A stretch of 64,000 nucleotides of DNA from Alistipes senegalensis (GCA_023664945.1 JAMPER010000001.1:484279-548278), one strand, 5' to 3'. Shown: positions 45,255 to 54,775, counted from the stretch's first letter. Translations and numbers: made by a program. The notes: generated by a model from the sequence alone, not told the origin.

Positions 45255-46559
45255 TTACATCATCCTGTTGCGGGGTTTCGGCGGGTTTTTTGCAAAGTAT
45301 TTTTTGATACCGCTCATGATGGCTTCCGCCAGGTTTTGCTGATGGGCCTGGTTGTTGAGTTTGGCTTCTTCCTGCGGATTGGAGATGAAGGCGGTTTCAA
45401 CCAGGATGCTGGGGATATCCGGCGCCTTGAGGACGGCAAACCCGGCTTGTTCCACATGGTTTTTGTGCAGGCGGTTGATGCCGCCGATTTCGCCCAGGAC
45501 GGCGCTGCCGAGCCGGAGGCTGTCTTTGATTTGCGCCGAGGTGGATAAATCCAGCAATACGCTGGCTACCTGGCGGTTGTGGCTTTTGATGTTGACACCG
45601 CCGATCAGGTCTGCATCATTTTCCTTTTTTGCCAGCCATTTTGCGGTGGTGGACGATGCGCCTTTTTCCGAGAGGGCAAAGACGGAAGAGCCGTTTGCGC
45701 GCGGTTCTATGAAGGCATCTGCATGAATGGAAATAAAAAGGTCGGCCTGCGCCTGGCGCGCTTTTTGTACCCGGGTATGCAGCGGGATGAAATAATCGCC
45801 GTTGCGGGTCATGACGACGCGCATGTTGGGTTCCTGCTCAATGCGTGAGTTAAGGCGGCGGGCAATTGCCAGGACGACATTTTTTTCTTTGCTGCCCCGG
45901 TAGCCGATTGCGCCGGAATCTTCCCCGCCGTGTCCCGGGTCCAGGACGATGGTGACCATGCGGCTGATTTGCAGTTTGGCGGTTTCGCGGGCAGGTTTTG
46001 AAACTGCGGCAGGGGCGGTTTCTTTTTTGGTGGTTGGTGCGGCGCTGGCGGAAGGCGAGGTTTTTTCCTGTTCGCTGCTGCGGATGAGCGCGGCAATCGG
46101 GTCTGCCGGGGCGACAGGGTAAAGGTCAAGCACAAGGCGATGGCGGTACTGGTTAACGGGTTTTAATGTAAAGACCTGGGGCTTGACGGGTTCCCTGAGG
46201 TCAAAGACGATTCTCACGACACGGGGTTTGGGTTGGCCTACGCGCGCTTTTTTGACGTAGGGATCGTTTGTCTGGATTTTGCCTACCAGTTCTTTCAGGG
46301 CCTGGTTCAGTTCAATGCCTTCCAGTTCGACGACCAGCCTTTCCGGGTTATGGAGGGTAAAGTGCGAGGTTTTTGCAATGCCGTTATGTTCCAGTGTAAT
46401 GCGGGTATGGTCTTCTGCCGGCCAGACCCGGACGGCCAGGATACCGGCACTCCATGCCGGCAGGGAGGCCGCCAGTGAAAGCAGCAGGGCGAAAAGGGCA
46501 GTCAGGTAGGGGAACCGGTTGCGTTGCCTGGTACTCATGATAGGGATGGTTTCAGTCAT
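45255..46559 (-). CDS. amiC: N-acetylmuramoyl-L-alanine amidase AmiC
   Basis: AmiC cleaves peptidoglycan amide links during cell separation. The 434-residue protein has a signal peptide (hydrophobic LFALLLSLAASLPAWSA), an AMIN domain (about 35-130), a linker rich in Ala/Ser/Thr and an Amidase_3 domain (about 205-420) with LDPGHGGEDSGA, LFISIHADA and VETAFISN holding the zinc ligands and catalytic Glu. ATG 46559 overlaps the tsaE stop; the ATG seven codons later would also work. An upstream extension is rejected because it overlaps tsaE. Confidence 0.93.
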   Translation of the reverse strand: MTETIPIMSTRQRNRFPYLTALFALLLSLAASLPAWSAGILAVRVWPAEDHTRITLEHNGIAKTSHFTLHNPERLVVELEGIELNQALKELVGKIQTNDPYVKKARVGQPKPRVVRIVFDLREPVKPQVFTLKPVNQYRHRLVLDLYPVAPADPIAALIRSSEQEKTSPSASAAPTTKKETAPAAVSKPARETAKLQISRMVTIVLDPGHGGEDSGAIGYRGSKEKNVVLAIARRLNSRIEQEPNMRVVMTRNGDYFIPLHTRVQKARQAQADLFISIHADAFIEPRANGSSVFALSEKGASSTTAKWLAKKENDADLIGGVNIKSHNRQVASVLLDLSTSAQIKDSLRLGSAVLGEIGGINRLHKNHVEQAGFAVLKAPDIPSILVETAFISNPQEEAKLNNQAHQQNLAEAIMSGIKKYFAKNPPKPRNRMM

Positions 46560-47037
46560 ACGGTTGTTTGCTGATGGCGCGGATGATGGCTTCGCCAGCC
46601 TGGCTTTGGGCGCACAGGGTAATTTGCCGTTCTGTTTCCAGAATGGCAAAGGCAGCTGTAATATCGGCCGGCGGCAGGATGCCGGTGGCTTTTTCCGGCC
46701 ATTCCACGATACATATGGCATCGCCGCCGAGGTATTCCAGAAATCCTGCTTCGGCAAATTCTTCCGGGCTGGCCATGCGGAAAAGGTCAAAATGGACGAG
46801 TTCAACCGGTTTGCCGCCTACAGGAACGGTATAGTGTTCGGCAAGGGCGTATGTCGGGCTTTTGACCGGGCCGTTATGCCCGGCGGCGTGAAGGATGGCG
46901 CGTGTCAGGGTGGTTTTTCCCGCGCCCAGATCGCCATACAGGTAAAGTTTGAGGCCTGGCTTCAACAGGCGTGACAGAAGAGCGCCCAGGGAGCGGGTTT
47001 TTTCTTCTGTATTGATGTTGACGGTGATTTGCCGCAT
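46552..47037 (-). CDS. tsaE: tRNA threonylcarbamoyladenosine synthesis ATPase TsaE
   Basis: TsaE is the ATPase that works with TsaB and TsaD to make t6A at position 37 of tRNAs reading ANN codons. The 161-residue protein has GDLGAGKTTLTRAIL (Walker A, about residue 33), the switch VKSPTYALAEHY, VHFDLFR and the CIVEWPEKA motif. Start is taken at MRQITVNINTE rather than a GTG 20 residues upstream. It overlaps amiC by 8 bases; this tsaE-amiC order is common in proteobacteria. Confidence 0.95.
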   Translation of the reverse strand: MRQITVNINTEEKTRSLGALLSRLLKPGLKLYLYGDLGAGKTTLTRAILHAAGHNGPVKSPTYALAEHYTVPVGGKPVELVHFDLFRMASPEEFAEAGFLEYLGGDAICIVEWPEKATGILPPADITAAFAILETERQITLCAQSQAGEAIIRAISKQPYD

Positions 47038-47316
47038 GGTTTTTTGCGTTTTGGTATTTTTTTGTCCTGTCTCTGTCTGGCTGGTACATTTTGCCACAAT
47101 TTTGTTATTTTTGTCGAAATTTGATATACAACCAATTGATTTTTATGGTTCTGTTGAGGGGTACCCCAGCGTTTTGACATATCGGTTCCAGATTGTGTGG
47201 CGGGAGAAAACGGGCGCAAACTGTTATGATTGAAACCCGGAGTGGAAACCAATACCGGCGGAGGACGCCGGTTTTTCCAAAAGAGGAAGGACAGGGGGCG
47301 CGGCGTGTACAGAGAA

Positions 47317-47811
47317 ATGACGCAGCAGGCTGGGGAATATAACGGTTTTTCTGCTGTGGTTCCTGCGCCTTTTGGCGCTATTGGCGTTAAGGTTGACGGC
47401 GGCTGTGTTGCCGGGCTGGTTTTTCTCCCTGGCCCGGTCAGGGAAGAACGGGCGGCAGATGCTTTTACGAAGGCGGTTTGCCGGCAAATTGCGGCTTATC
47501 TGGCTGATCCGGCGGTGCAGCTGGATTTTCCTGTTGCCTGTACCGGGACTGTTTTTCAGCGCCGGGTCTGGGAGGCGATGCGGCGGATTCCGGCAGGGCA
47601 GACCCGGACTTATGGCGAGGTGGCCCGGCATGTTCATTCTGCCCCGCGGGCGGTGGGAGGCGCTTGTGCGGCAAATGCCATGGTTTTGTATTATCCCTGC
47701 CACCGCATTGTGGCGGCAAACGGGCTGGGCGGCTTTGCGGGGGAACGCGGGACGGATGGTGTTTTTCTCCGTATCAAGCGGTGGCTGCTGGCGCATGAGG
47801 GGGCGGTATGA
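47317..47811 (+). CDS. ogt: Methylated-DNA-protein-cysteine methyltransferase (Ogt-like)
   Basis: This suicide repair enzyme takes the methyl group from O6-methylguanine. The 164-residue protein has FQRRVWEAMRRIPAGQTRTY (about residue 85-105) and the active-site YYPCHRIVAANG with the acceptor Cys, followed by GGFAGERGTD. ATG 47317 or GTG 47305 may be the start, both downstream of a purine-rich leader. Its stop overlaps the xerD start by 4 bases, a common ogt-xerD arrangement. Confidence 0.93.
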   Translation: MTQQAGEYNGFSAVVPAPFGAIGVKVDGGCVAGLVFLPGPVREERAADAFTKAVCRQIAAYLADPAVQLDFPVACTGTVFQRRVWEAMRRIPAGQTRTYGEVARHVHSAPRAVGGACAANAMVLYYPCHRIVAANGLGGFAGERGTDGVFLRIKRWLLAHEGAV

Positions 47812-48722
47812 CGCTGGCGAACCAGCAATTGATTGATGAATTTTGCGACCTGCTCTGGCTGGAGGACGGGCTGTCCAAAAATACGATGGATGCTTACCGG
47901 CGGGATTTGCGGCAGTTTGCCCAATGGCTGGAGAAGACGCGGCCAGACGCCGGGCTGCTTGAGGCTGCGCCAGAGGATTTGAACGCCTATTTTGCCGCAC
48001 GCCATGCCCAGACCAAGGCGACTTCGGCCAATCGCCGCCTGACGGTATTCCGGCGGTTTTACCAGCTTTTTCTCCGCCAGGGGCGGATTGGTGAAGATCC
48101 GTGCCTGAAGCTCAAGTCTGCCAAGCAGCCGGAGCGTTTCCCCTCGACGCTTTCGGAATCGCAGGTGGAAGCGCTTTTGGCAGCGCCGGATGTGAATACG
48201 CCGCTGGGATTGCGGGACAGGACGATGATTGAGCTGATGTATGCCAGCGGGCTGCGCGTTTCGGAGCTGGTTTTGCTCAAGCTGGTGGAGCTGAGCTTAA
48301 ATGAGGGGATTTTGCGGATTGTGGGCAAGGGAGGAAAGGCGCGGCTGGTTCCGTTTGGTCAGGAGGCGCGGGACTGGCTGGACCGCTATATGGGAACTTC
48401 CCGCCCGCTGATTTTGAACGGGCAGGTGACGGATGCCCTGTTTGTGACGGCGCGCGGAGGCGGCATGACGCGGCAGATGTTCTGGATTCTGATTAAAAAA
48501 TATGCGAAGCAGGCGGATATCCATATGCCGTTGTCTCCCCATACTTTGCGTCATGCCTTTGCTACCCATTTGCTGAATCACGGCGCGGATCTGCGGGTGG
48601 TGCAGCTTCTTTTGGGCCATGCCGATATTTCGACTACCCAGATTTATACGCATGTGGCACGCGAACGGTTAAAGCAGATTCATGCAGAGCACCATCCGCG
48701 CGGCGGGAAACAGCCGGATTAG
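47808..48722 (+). CDS. xerD: Tyrosine recombinase XerD
   Basis: XerD with XerC resolves chromosome dimers at dif. The 304-residue protein has an N-terminal SAM-like core-binding domain (about 1-95) and a catalytic domain with the Arg in ASGLRVSELV, the Lys in GKGGKARLVPF, HTLRHAFATHL (HxxR), LLGHADISTTQIYTHV (His and the nucleophile Tyr). Identity as XerD rather than XerC rests on length, the LGHADISTTQIYTHVA end and the ogt neighbour. Its 3' end overlaps the convergent nuclease-fold gene by 89 bases. Confidence 0.93.
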   Translation: MTLANQQLIDEFCDLLWLEDGLSKNTMDAYRRDLRQFAQWLEKTRPDAGLLEAAPEDLNAYFAARHAQTKATSANRRLTVFRRFYQLFLRQGRIGEDPCLKLKSAKQPERFPSTLSESQVEALLAAPDVNTPLGLRDRTMIELMYASGLRVSELVLLKLVELSLNEGILRIVGKGGKARLVPFGQEARDWLDRYMGTSRPLILNGQVTDALFVTARGGGMTRQMFWILIKKYAKQADIHMPLSPHTLRHAFATHLLNHGADLRVVQLLLGHADISTTQIYTHVARERLKQIHAEHHPRGGKQPD

Positions 48723-49698
48723 ACGCTTGTTTGAGTTGCAGTGTTGCCACAAGCAGGCCGTGGTCGGATGTTTCGGGCCGGTTGGCATGGAGGTGGCTGC
48801 CGAAGTGTTTGACGCTGCTTATTTTTCCCCGCCTGAAGCGGGATTGCGCGGTAAATTCTTCCGACAGCAGGATGTGGTCAATTCGCGGGATGGCGGTTTC
48901 CGGAAAAAAGGGGCTGTATTTTTCTCGGTGCGGCAGGCCGGGCTGGATATCGTAGCAGTTGTAGAGGATATCTCCCGTGGAGGCTAGCGAAAGGGACATG
49001 TCGCCTGCAATGATTTGCATGGGGACGGAAAGGGGAAAGTCGTTGAAATCGCCCATGACGATGACGGGGGCTTTTTCGTTTTTCCGCAATCGGGCAAACA
49101 GGCGGCGGATGCCGATTGCATCGGTTGACCGCCGGATCAGGGCGCGCAAAGCGCCCAGTTCCGGCACAGGCGGCGTGGCCAGAGGATTTTCATCCGGGTA
49201 ATCCGGCCTTTTGGATTTGAGGTGGACCAGCAGGATATGAACCGGGTAATTGCCCGGGAAGCAAAAGGTTGTGTGCAGGACGGGCCGGGTAAAGTGGGTA
49301 ATGCAGGTTTCGCTGCCAGGCAGGGGGATTTGCAGGTTATCCGGCAGGCGGCTGTAAAACACGGGAGGCGCAGCGGGCGGCAGGCGCGATATGAGCGCTA
49401 CGTTGGGGGTTGCTGGCAATCCTTCATCCGGTTCTGCTGTTATGGTGTGGGCGTTTTGGTAATACCGGGTTTTTGCCAGGATGTGCGGGATGGATTCCGG
49501 CGAAAAGATTTCCTGCAATCCGATGATATCTGCCCTGCTTTCGTCAAGCTGGCCTGCAATCCAGGCGGTTTTGCTTTCGTAGGCTGCCGGCGAGCAGGGC
49601 GGTGTGTTTTCATAATATGTCAGCCCGGGCAGGGCAAGATTGCGGACGTTTAGGCTCGCCAGCCGGATTTCATGCTGCATAATATCTGTTTCATCCAT
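48634..49698 (-). CDS. Endonuclease/exonuclease/phosphatase family protein (copy 2)
   Basis: The 354-residue protein has ASLNVRNL, GLQEIF, LLVHLKSKRPD, VMGDFNDFP, RIDHILLS and SDHGLLVA, the EEP fold with the catalytic residues present. It has no signal peptide. The Lys after HLK and the DFND core resemble the ExoIII/synaptojanin superfamily. It is distinct in sequence from the EEP gene at 40054-40938. Its C-terminus (about 30 residues) is encoded within the xerD 3' end. A second ATG at codon 7 (MQHEIRLAS) is an equally good start. Confidence 0.85.
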   Translation of the reverse strand: MDETDIMQHEIRLASLNVRNLALPGLTYYENTPPCSPAAYESKTAWIAGQLDESRADIIGLQEIFSPESIPHILAKTRYYQNAHTITAEPDEGLPATPNVALISRLPPAAPPVFYSRLPDNLQIPLPGSETCITHFTRPVLHTTFCFPGNYPVHILLVHLKSKRPDYPDENPLATPPVPELGALRALIRRSTDAIGIRRLFARLRKNEKAPVIVMGDFNDFPLSVPMQIIAGDMSLSLASTGDILYNCYDIQPGLPHREKYSPFFPETAIPRIDHILLSEEFTAQSRFRRGKISSVKHFGSHLHANRPETSDHGLLVATLQLKQASNPAVSRRADGALHESALTVRVPHAYKSG

Positions 49699-49782
49699 AC
49701 AACGGCATTTGTGGGATGGCCTGTTGGCGTTTTATCATACAGGTTAAGGCGGCAGGGGGATTGTTATTTTCTGGCAGGAAAC

Positions 49783-50391
49783 ATGAATACGGCATTTTAT
49801 GTGATAGCGGCTTATCTGATTGGCTCGGTTTCGTTTGCGCTGGTTTCCAGCAAGCTGTTTGGCCTGGCAGACCCCCGGACATACGGTTCCGGCAATCCGG
49901 GCGCGACCAATGTGCTTCGCAGCGGCAACAAGAAGGCGGCGCTGCTGACGCTTTTGGGGGATGCGGCCAAAGGCTGGGTGGTGGTGTGGGCCGGTGTGCA
50001 ATACGGCAGCCAGTGGGGGATTGGCGCAACAGCGGTGGCTTGCGGCAGCCTGGCTGTGTTTATCGGGCATTTGTGGCCGGTTTTTTCCCGTTTCCAGGGC
50101 GGCAAGGGGGTCGCCACGGCCTTGGGTGTTCTTGTTGGTATCAATCCCTTGCTTGGCGGGGCGGCGCTTCTGACCTGGCTGCTTGTGGCTTTTATCTGGC
50201 GCTATTCTTCGCTGGCAGCCCTGGTTGCCGCGGTGCTTGCCCCTTTGTATTACGGGTTGACGGCCGGTTTTGATATCCAGTTTGTTGCCATTGCCGTTAT
50301 GGGGGGGCTTTTGCTTTTCCGGCACACGAAAAATATCGGCAATCTGATCAGGGGAAAGGAAAGCCGGATTGGCAGTAAAAAGAAAGCCTGA
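49783..50391 (+). CDS. plsY: Acyl-phosphate:glycerol-3-phosphate acyltransferase
   Basis: PlsY makes lysophosphatidic acid in the inner membrane from acyl phosphate made by PlsX. The 202-residue protein has five hydrophobic segments and the family motifs GSGNPGATNVLRSGNK (about residue 38), LGDAAKGWVVVW and FSRFQGGKGVATALGV (about 98). ATG 49783 is preceded by GCAGGAAAC. A longer reading frame from 49672 is rejected as its 37 extra residues are unlike PlsY. Confidence 0.95.
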   Translation: MNTAFYVIAAYLIGSVSFALVSSKLFGLADPRTYGSGNPGATNVLRSGNKKAALLTLLGDAAKGWVVVWAGVQYGSQWGIGATAVACGSLAVFIGHLWPVFSRFQGGKGVATALGVLVGINPLLGGAALLTWLLVAFIWRYSSLAALVAAVLAPLYYGLTAGFDIQFVAIAVMGGLLLFRHTKNIGNLIRGKESRIGSKKKA

Positions 50392-50398
50392 AAACCGG

Positions 50399-51043
50399 TT
50401 AGTTGCCGGTGCGGGAAAGCAGGTTGTGCATGACGGCATACTGCACCATTTCTGCCAGGGTATTGATTTGCATTTTCTGAAGGATACGGGTTTTGTGTGT
50501 GCTGACGGTTTTGACGCTCAGGTGAAGCTGTCCGGCAATTTCCGTGAGGGTTTTGCCGGCGGTCAGCATGGAGAAAACCTCGAATTCCCGATCTGACAGC
50601 AGGGAGTGGGGCAGGGGGGCATCCTGTTTGCCGATATTGAGCGCCAGCTGTTCGGCAACTTCCGCGCTGATATAGTGCCTGCCGGAAGCAACGCGGCGAA
50701 TGGCGCTGACCAGCTGGGTCCCGGCGCTTTCTTTGGTGAGGTAGCCCAGCGCGCCTGCCCGGATGGAGCGCACGGCATATTGTTCTTCTTCATACATGGT
50801 CAGGACCAGTATGGCCAGGCTGGGCGCGGTTTGCTTTATCAGCCTGATCAAATCAATTCCGCTGCGGCCGGGCATGCAGAGGTCAAGCAGGAGGACTTCA
50901 AAACCGCCTTCTTTTACACGGTCAAGCGTGCTTGTGCCGTCTGTTGCCTCGCCTGCCACGCAGATATCTTCCATGCCGTGCAGGATGCGTTTGAGTCCTT
51001 CACGCATGATGGTATGGTCATCGGCAATAACGATGCGGATCAT
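50399..51043 (-). CDS. NarL/UvrY-type response regulator
   Basis: The 214-residue protein has a standard receiver (DDH near residue 8, LLLDLCMPGRSGID with the phospho-acceptor Asp near 54, LTMYEEEQY, GYLTKESAG with the Lys) and a LuxR helix-turn-helix (about 148-205: LSDREFEVFSMLTAGKTLTE, then IAGQLHLSVKTVSTHKTRI). It resembles UvrY/GacA regulators. No sensor kinase is nearby, so its partner lies elsewhere. Confidence 0.9.
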   Translation of the reverse strand: MIRIVIADDHTIMREGLKRILHGMEDICVAGEATDGTSTLDRVKEGGFEVLLLDLCMPGRSGIDLIRLIKQTAPSLAILVLTMYEEEQYAVRSIRAGALGYLTKESAGTQLVSAIRRVASGRHYISAEVAEQLALNIGKQDAPLPHSLLSDREFEVFSMLTAGKTLTEIAGQLHLSVKTVSTHKTRILQKMQINTLAEMVQYAVMHNLLSRTGN

Positions 51044-51201
51044 GGCATACCCAAAAAGAAAAAGAGAGGTAACTACTTGTTTGCGCCGGGCTATTTTACC
51101 TTATGCCGGAAGATTATATATCAGGAAGCACTCGCGCTATTTGTGTGCCGGCGCGCCGGCTTACGGTACAATGATGCCGGTCATTTTTTTATGGGCGGGA
51201 C

Positions 51202-52959
51202 ATGAGCGACGACAGCAAAAACAGGGTATCTGAACCTTCGAATTCCAATTTTTTACGTGCCGTCATTGAACAGGACGGCAAAAAGGGGACTTACCGGCGG
51301 GAGGGGATGCCGGATGTGGTTACGCGTTTTCCGCCGGAGCCGAACGGTTATCTGCACATCGGGCACGCCAAATCCATTTGCCTGAATTTTGGCCTGGCGC
51401 GCGATTATGACGGGCGCTGCCACCTGCGCTTTGACGATACCAATCCGGCCCGCGAGGATACGGAATTTGTCGATACGATTATTGACAGCGTGAAGTGGCT
51501 GGGATTTTCCTGGACGCAGGGGGGGACGGAATATCTCCATTATGCAAGCGATTATTTCGAGATGCTTTACCAGATGGCAGAGTATCTGATTGAGGCTGGC
51601 CATGCCTATGTTGACAGCCAGAGCGCGGAGGAAATTGCCGCTTCCCGGGGCAATTTTTCCGAACCGGGGAAAAATTCGCCTTTTCGCGACAGGCCGCCCG
51701 CAGAATCGCTTGCGCTTTTCCGCCGGATGAGGGACGGCGAGTTTCCGGACGGTGCGCATGTGCTGCGTGCCCGGATTGATATGGCTTCGCCCAATATGAA
51801 TATGCGCGACCCGATTATTTACCGGATTCGCCATGCGGAGCATCACCGGACCGGAAACCGCTGGTGTATTTATCCCATGTATGATTACACGCATCCGGTT
51901 TCCGATGCGCTGGAGAAGGTGACGCATTCTATCTGTACGCTGGAGTTCCAGGATCACCGCCCTTTTTATGACTGGATTCTTGAGCGCCTGGCCGAGAGGG
52001 TAACGCTGCCTGACGGCCGGGTTGCCGGCGGTTTTCTTTCCGGGCCGCTGCCGCATCAGTATGAGTTTGCACGGCTTAATCTGACGTATGCTGTGATGAG
52101 CAAGCGCAAGCTGATTCAGCTGGTGGAGGAGGGCCTGGTTGATGGCTGGGATGATCCCCGGATGCCGACGATTGTCGGGTTGCGCCGCCGTGGTTATACG
52201 CCGGAATCCATCCAGCTTTTCTGCGAGCGGATTGGGGTGGCCAAGTCTGACGGCTGGATTGATATGGCGACCCTGGAAGCCAGTTTGCGGGATGACCTGG
52301 ATCCCAAGGCCAGCCGGGCGGTGGCGGTATTGAATCCGTTAAAGCTGGTTATTGACAATTTCCCGGAAAATGAAGAGGTGTTGTGCACAGCGCCTTTGCA
52401 CCCGCATTACCCCGAACGGGGAAGCCGCCAGTTTCCGATCAGCAGGGAGCTGTGGATTGAGAAGGAGGATTTCATGGAAGCGCCCTTAAAGGGGTATTTC
52501 CGTCTTTTTCCCGGCAACCGTGTGCGGTTGCGTTATGGCTATGTGGTGGAATGCACCCATGCCGACAAGGATGAAAACGGGCAGGTTACGGCGGTGCATT
52601 GCACGTATTTTCCGGACAGCAAGAGCGGCACGCCGGGCAGCGCCAATTACAAGGTGAAGGGGAATATCCACTGGGTGAGCGCGGCGCATGCTTTTGAGGC
52701 GGAGGTGCGCCTGTATGACCGTCTTTTCTCCGACCCCAATCCGGATGCGGGCGGACGGGATTTCCGCGAGGCGTTAAATCCGAAGGCCAAGGAGATAAGG
52801 ACGGCTTATCTGGAGCCGGGGCTGGAGAAGGCCTTGCCGGAGGATCGTTTCCAGTTTGAACGGCATGGTTATTTTGTGGCAGACCGGGAGGATTCCCGCC
52901 CGGGCAGGCCGGTGTTTAACCGGATTGTGACGCTCAGGGATTCCTGGGGAGGGAAGTAG
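51202..52959 (+). CDS. glnS: Glutaminyl-tRNA synthetase
   Basis: GlnRS charges tRNA-Gln with glutamine. The 585-residue class I synthetase has PPEPNGYLHIGHAKSICLNF (the HIGH motif), FDDTNPARED, and YAVMSKRKLIQLV (KMSKS-equivalent). The two C-terminal beta-barrels that read the anticodon follow from about residue 350. Presence of glnS means glutaminylation may be direct. Length is slightly above E. coli (554). A terminator follows directly. Confidence 0.97.
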   Translation: MSDDSKNRVSEPSNSNFLRAVIEQDGKKGTYRREGMPDVVTRFPPEPNGYLHIGHAKSICLNFGLARDYDGRCHLRFDDTNPAREDTEFVDTIIDSVKWLGFSWTQGGTEYLHYASDYFEMLYQMAEYLIEAGHAYVDSQSAEEIAASRGNFSEPGKNSPFRDRPPAESLALFRRMRDGEFPDGAHVLRARIDMASPNMNMRDPIIYRIRHAEHHRTGNRWCIYPMYDYTHPVSDALEKVTHSICTLEFQDHRPFYDWILERLAERVTLPDGRVAGGFLSGPLPHQYEFARLNLTYAVMSKRKLIQLVEEGLVDGWDDPRMPTIVGLRRRGYTPESIQLFCERIGVAKSDGWIDMATLEASLRDDLDPKASRAVAVLNPLKLVIDNFPENEEVLCTAPLHPHYPERGSRQFPISRELWIEKEDFMEAPLKGYFRLFPGNRVRLRYGYVVECTHADKDENGQVTAVHCTYFPDSKSGTPGSANYKVKGNIHWVSAAHAFEAEVRLYDRLFSDPNPDAGGRDFREALNPKAKEIRTAYLEPGLEKALPEDRFQFERHGYFVADREDSRPGRPVFNRIVTLRDSWGGK

Positions 52960-52969
52960 TGTTTGGGTA

Positions 52970-53002
52970 TCCGGCCGGTTTAAGCCGGCCGGATGGCTTT
53001 TT
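52970..53002 (+). terminator. Terminator after glnS
   Basis: TCCGGCCGG (52970-52978) pairs with CCGGCCGGA (52985-52993) around TTTAAG. Four bases after the stem comes a T5 run at 52998-53002. It lies between convergent glnS and the M48 protease gene. Confidence 0.8.
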
Positions 53003-53008
53003 GCCTGT

Positions 53009-53866
53009 TTATTGTTTGGCGGCGCGCCGTGTTTTTCTGGCTGCCGTGCCTTTTTTGGCTTTTGTGGCTTCATAAAGCGGCATGACTTTGGGCAGTTCTT
53101 GTTCCAGGTTGGCGATGCGGGTGGCATCAGACGGGTGGGTTGACAGAAATTCGAGCGGCGCTTCCCCGTTGTTGAGTTCGCTCATCTTGCGCCAGACGTT
53201 GATGGCGCTTTCCGGGTTGTAGCCTGCCCGTGCCATCAGTTCCATGCCGATGATGTCGGATTCGGCTTCCATGGTGCGGGAAAAGGGAAGGATGAGGACA
53301 TATTCGCTTGCCATGTTTGCCAGGTTTTGCGAGAGAGAATCCATGCCGATGAGGGAACCGCCGATGGCGATGGCCTGTTGTGTGGCAATTTTCTGCGAGA
53401 TTTGCTCGCGGCTGTGTTCCCTTAAGGCATGCGCCATTTCATGGCCGATGACGGCAGCCAGTTCATCGTCTGTCAGTTTCAGTTTGGAAATGATGCCGGT
53501 ATAAACGGCGATTTTGCCGCCGGGCATGCAGTAGGCGTTGACGGTGTTGCTGTTGACGACATTGACTTCCCATTTCCAGTTTTTGGCATCCTGTCGGAAG
53601 ACATCGACTTGCTTGATGAGGCGTTTGGCAATGGTGTTGACGCGCCGGTTATAGGCGGCGTTGGTGTTGAGTGCCCTGGCGGCACGGGCTTTGCCCATTT
53701 CTTCTTTATAGGCTTTGGCTGAACCGACATTCACTTCTTCGGATGAAATGAGCAGGAACTGGCTTCGGGAAGAATCGGTTGCGCCGCCGCTGGTGGTGCT
53801 TTCACAGCCGGAAAGCAGCAAGGTGCCGGAGAGGATGGCGGCAGAAAAATACAGGATGTGTTTCAT
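53009..53866 (-). CDS. M48-family metalloprotease lipoprotein
   Basis: The 285-residue protein has a lipoprotein signal ending in LLLSGC, then a zinc metallopeptidase domain with VIGHEMAHAL (HExxH) and the third ligand Glu in MEAESDIIGMELMARAGYNP. It is related to the LoiP/YcaL/BepA group, which degrade or refold outer-membrane proteins in the periplasm. It lacks the C-terminal TPR of BepA and so is LoiP-like. GGGAGA precedes ATG 53866. A basic Lys/Ala/Arg-rich tail ends the protein. I reject a longer upstream frame. Confidence 0.92.
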   Translation of the reverse strand: MKHILYFSAAILSGTLLLSGCESTTSGGATDSSRSQFLLISSEEVNVGSAKAYKEEMGKARAARALNTNAAYNRRVNTIAKRLIKQVDVFRQDAKNWKWEVNVVNSNTVNAYCMPGGKIAVYTGIISKLKLTDDELAAVIGHEMAHALREHSREQISQKIATQQAIAIGGSLIGMDSLSQNLANMASEYVLILPFSRTMEAESDIIGMELMARAGYNPESAINVWRKMSELNNGEAPLEFLSTHPSDATRIANLEQELPKVMPLYEATKAKKGTAARKTRRAAKQ

Positions 53867-54091
53867 AAGAAGTCTCCCAGTTTGATTGAAAAACAAAAAA
53901 TAAAACGGCCTGATGAAAATCAGGCACGGAGGTATCCCGTGGTTGCCTGCCTTAAAAAAACAGGCGGCAGGTTCGTATTTTATCAATAAGCGCAGCCGCA
54001 GCGGAAAAAGACAGGCAGCGGAATTTGGCGTAATCTTGTTGCTGCCGCCAGGTATCAGGGCAGTTTGTTTACTGGAGTCAGAGGAGAAAAT

Positions 54092-54697
54092 ATGATGAAA
54101 CTGTATTACACACCGGGAACCGGTTCGCTGGCTACCCATATTGCACTGCGGGAAGCCGGGTTGGATTTTGAACTGGAAAGGGTAGATTTGCGGGAAAAGA
54201 AAACCGTATCGGGCGGGGATTTTTATCAGGTGAATGCCAAAGGGGCTGTGCCGGCCTTGCAGCTGGATGACGGCCAGGTTTTGACGGAAGGGGCGGCGGT
54301 GCTTCAGTATGTGGCTGACCAGGCGCCGGAAAAGAAGCTGGCGCCGGCAGCGGGGAGCATGGCGCGTTACCGCCTGATGGCGTGGCTGAACCTGATTGCG
54401 ACAGAGCTGCATAAAAGCTACAGCCCGTTTTTTAACCCGTCTATGCCGGAGGATGGCAAGGCGGTTTTCAGGGATAACCTTAACCGGTATTACGCCATTG
54501 TGGAAAAACAGCTTGCCGGTCAGGATTTTTTGCTGGGCGGGGATTTTTCTGTCGCAGACGCCTACCTTTTCACGGTAACCAGGTATGCGCGGGTAGCCAG
54601 GCTGGATTTGTCACAGTGGCCTTCTGTGCAGGCTTTTCAGCAGCGTGTGGCGGCACGCCCTGCCGTTTTGGAAGCCATGCGCGCCGAGGGGCTGTAA
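54092..54697 (+). CDS. Glutathione S-transferase family protein
   Basis: The 201-residue protein has a thioredoxin-like N-terminal domain (MKLYYTPGTGSLATHIALRE, with NAKGAVPAL and the glutathione-binding LTEGAAVLQYVAD) and an all-helical C-terminal domain (GGDFSVADAYLF, typical N-capping box). It is close to the beta-class enzymes such as GstA of Proteus, which have a Cys10; here position 10 is Gly (TPGTGS). GAGGAGAAAA precedes ATG 54092; the next codon is also ATG. Confidence 0.9.
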   Translation: MMKLYYTPGTGSLATHIALREAGLDFELERVDLREKKTVSGGDFYQVNAKGAVPALQLDDGQVLTEGAAVLQYVADQAPEKKLAPAAGSMARYRLMAWLNLIATELHKSYSPFFNPSMPEDGKAVFRDNLNRYYAIVEKQLAGQDFLLGGDFSVADAYLFTVTRYARVARLDLSQWPSVQAFQQRVAARPAVLEAMRAEGL

Positions 54698-54775
54698 AGT
54701 CTTTTTGTTTCCTGCCGTAAACAAGGAACGGATACCGTTTTTTGAATTTGCCCCTTTGGGGTAAAGAGGTTGGAA

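Noticed and set aside
53867-54412. Longer M48 reading frame with 182 extra residues upstream
   Set aside because: The lipoprotein signal at 53866 fixes the start, and the upstream translation is antisense to the glutathione transferase gene.
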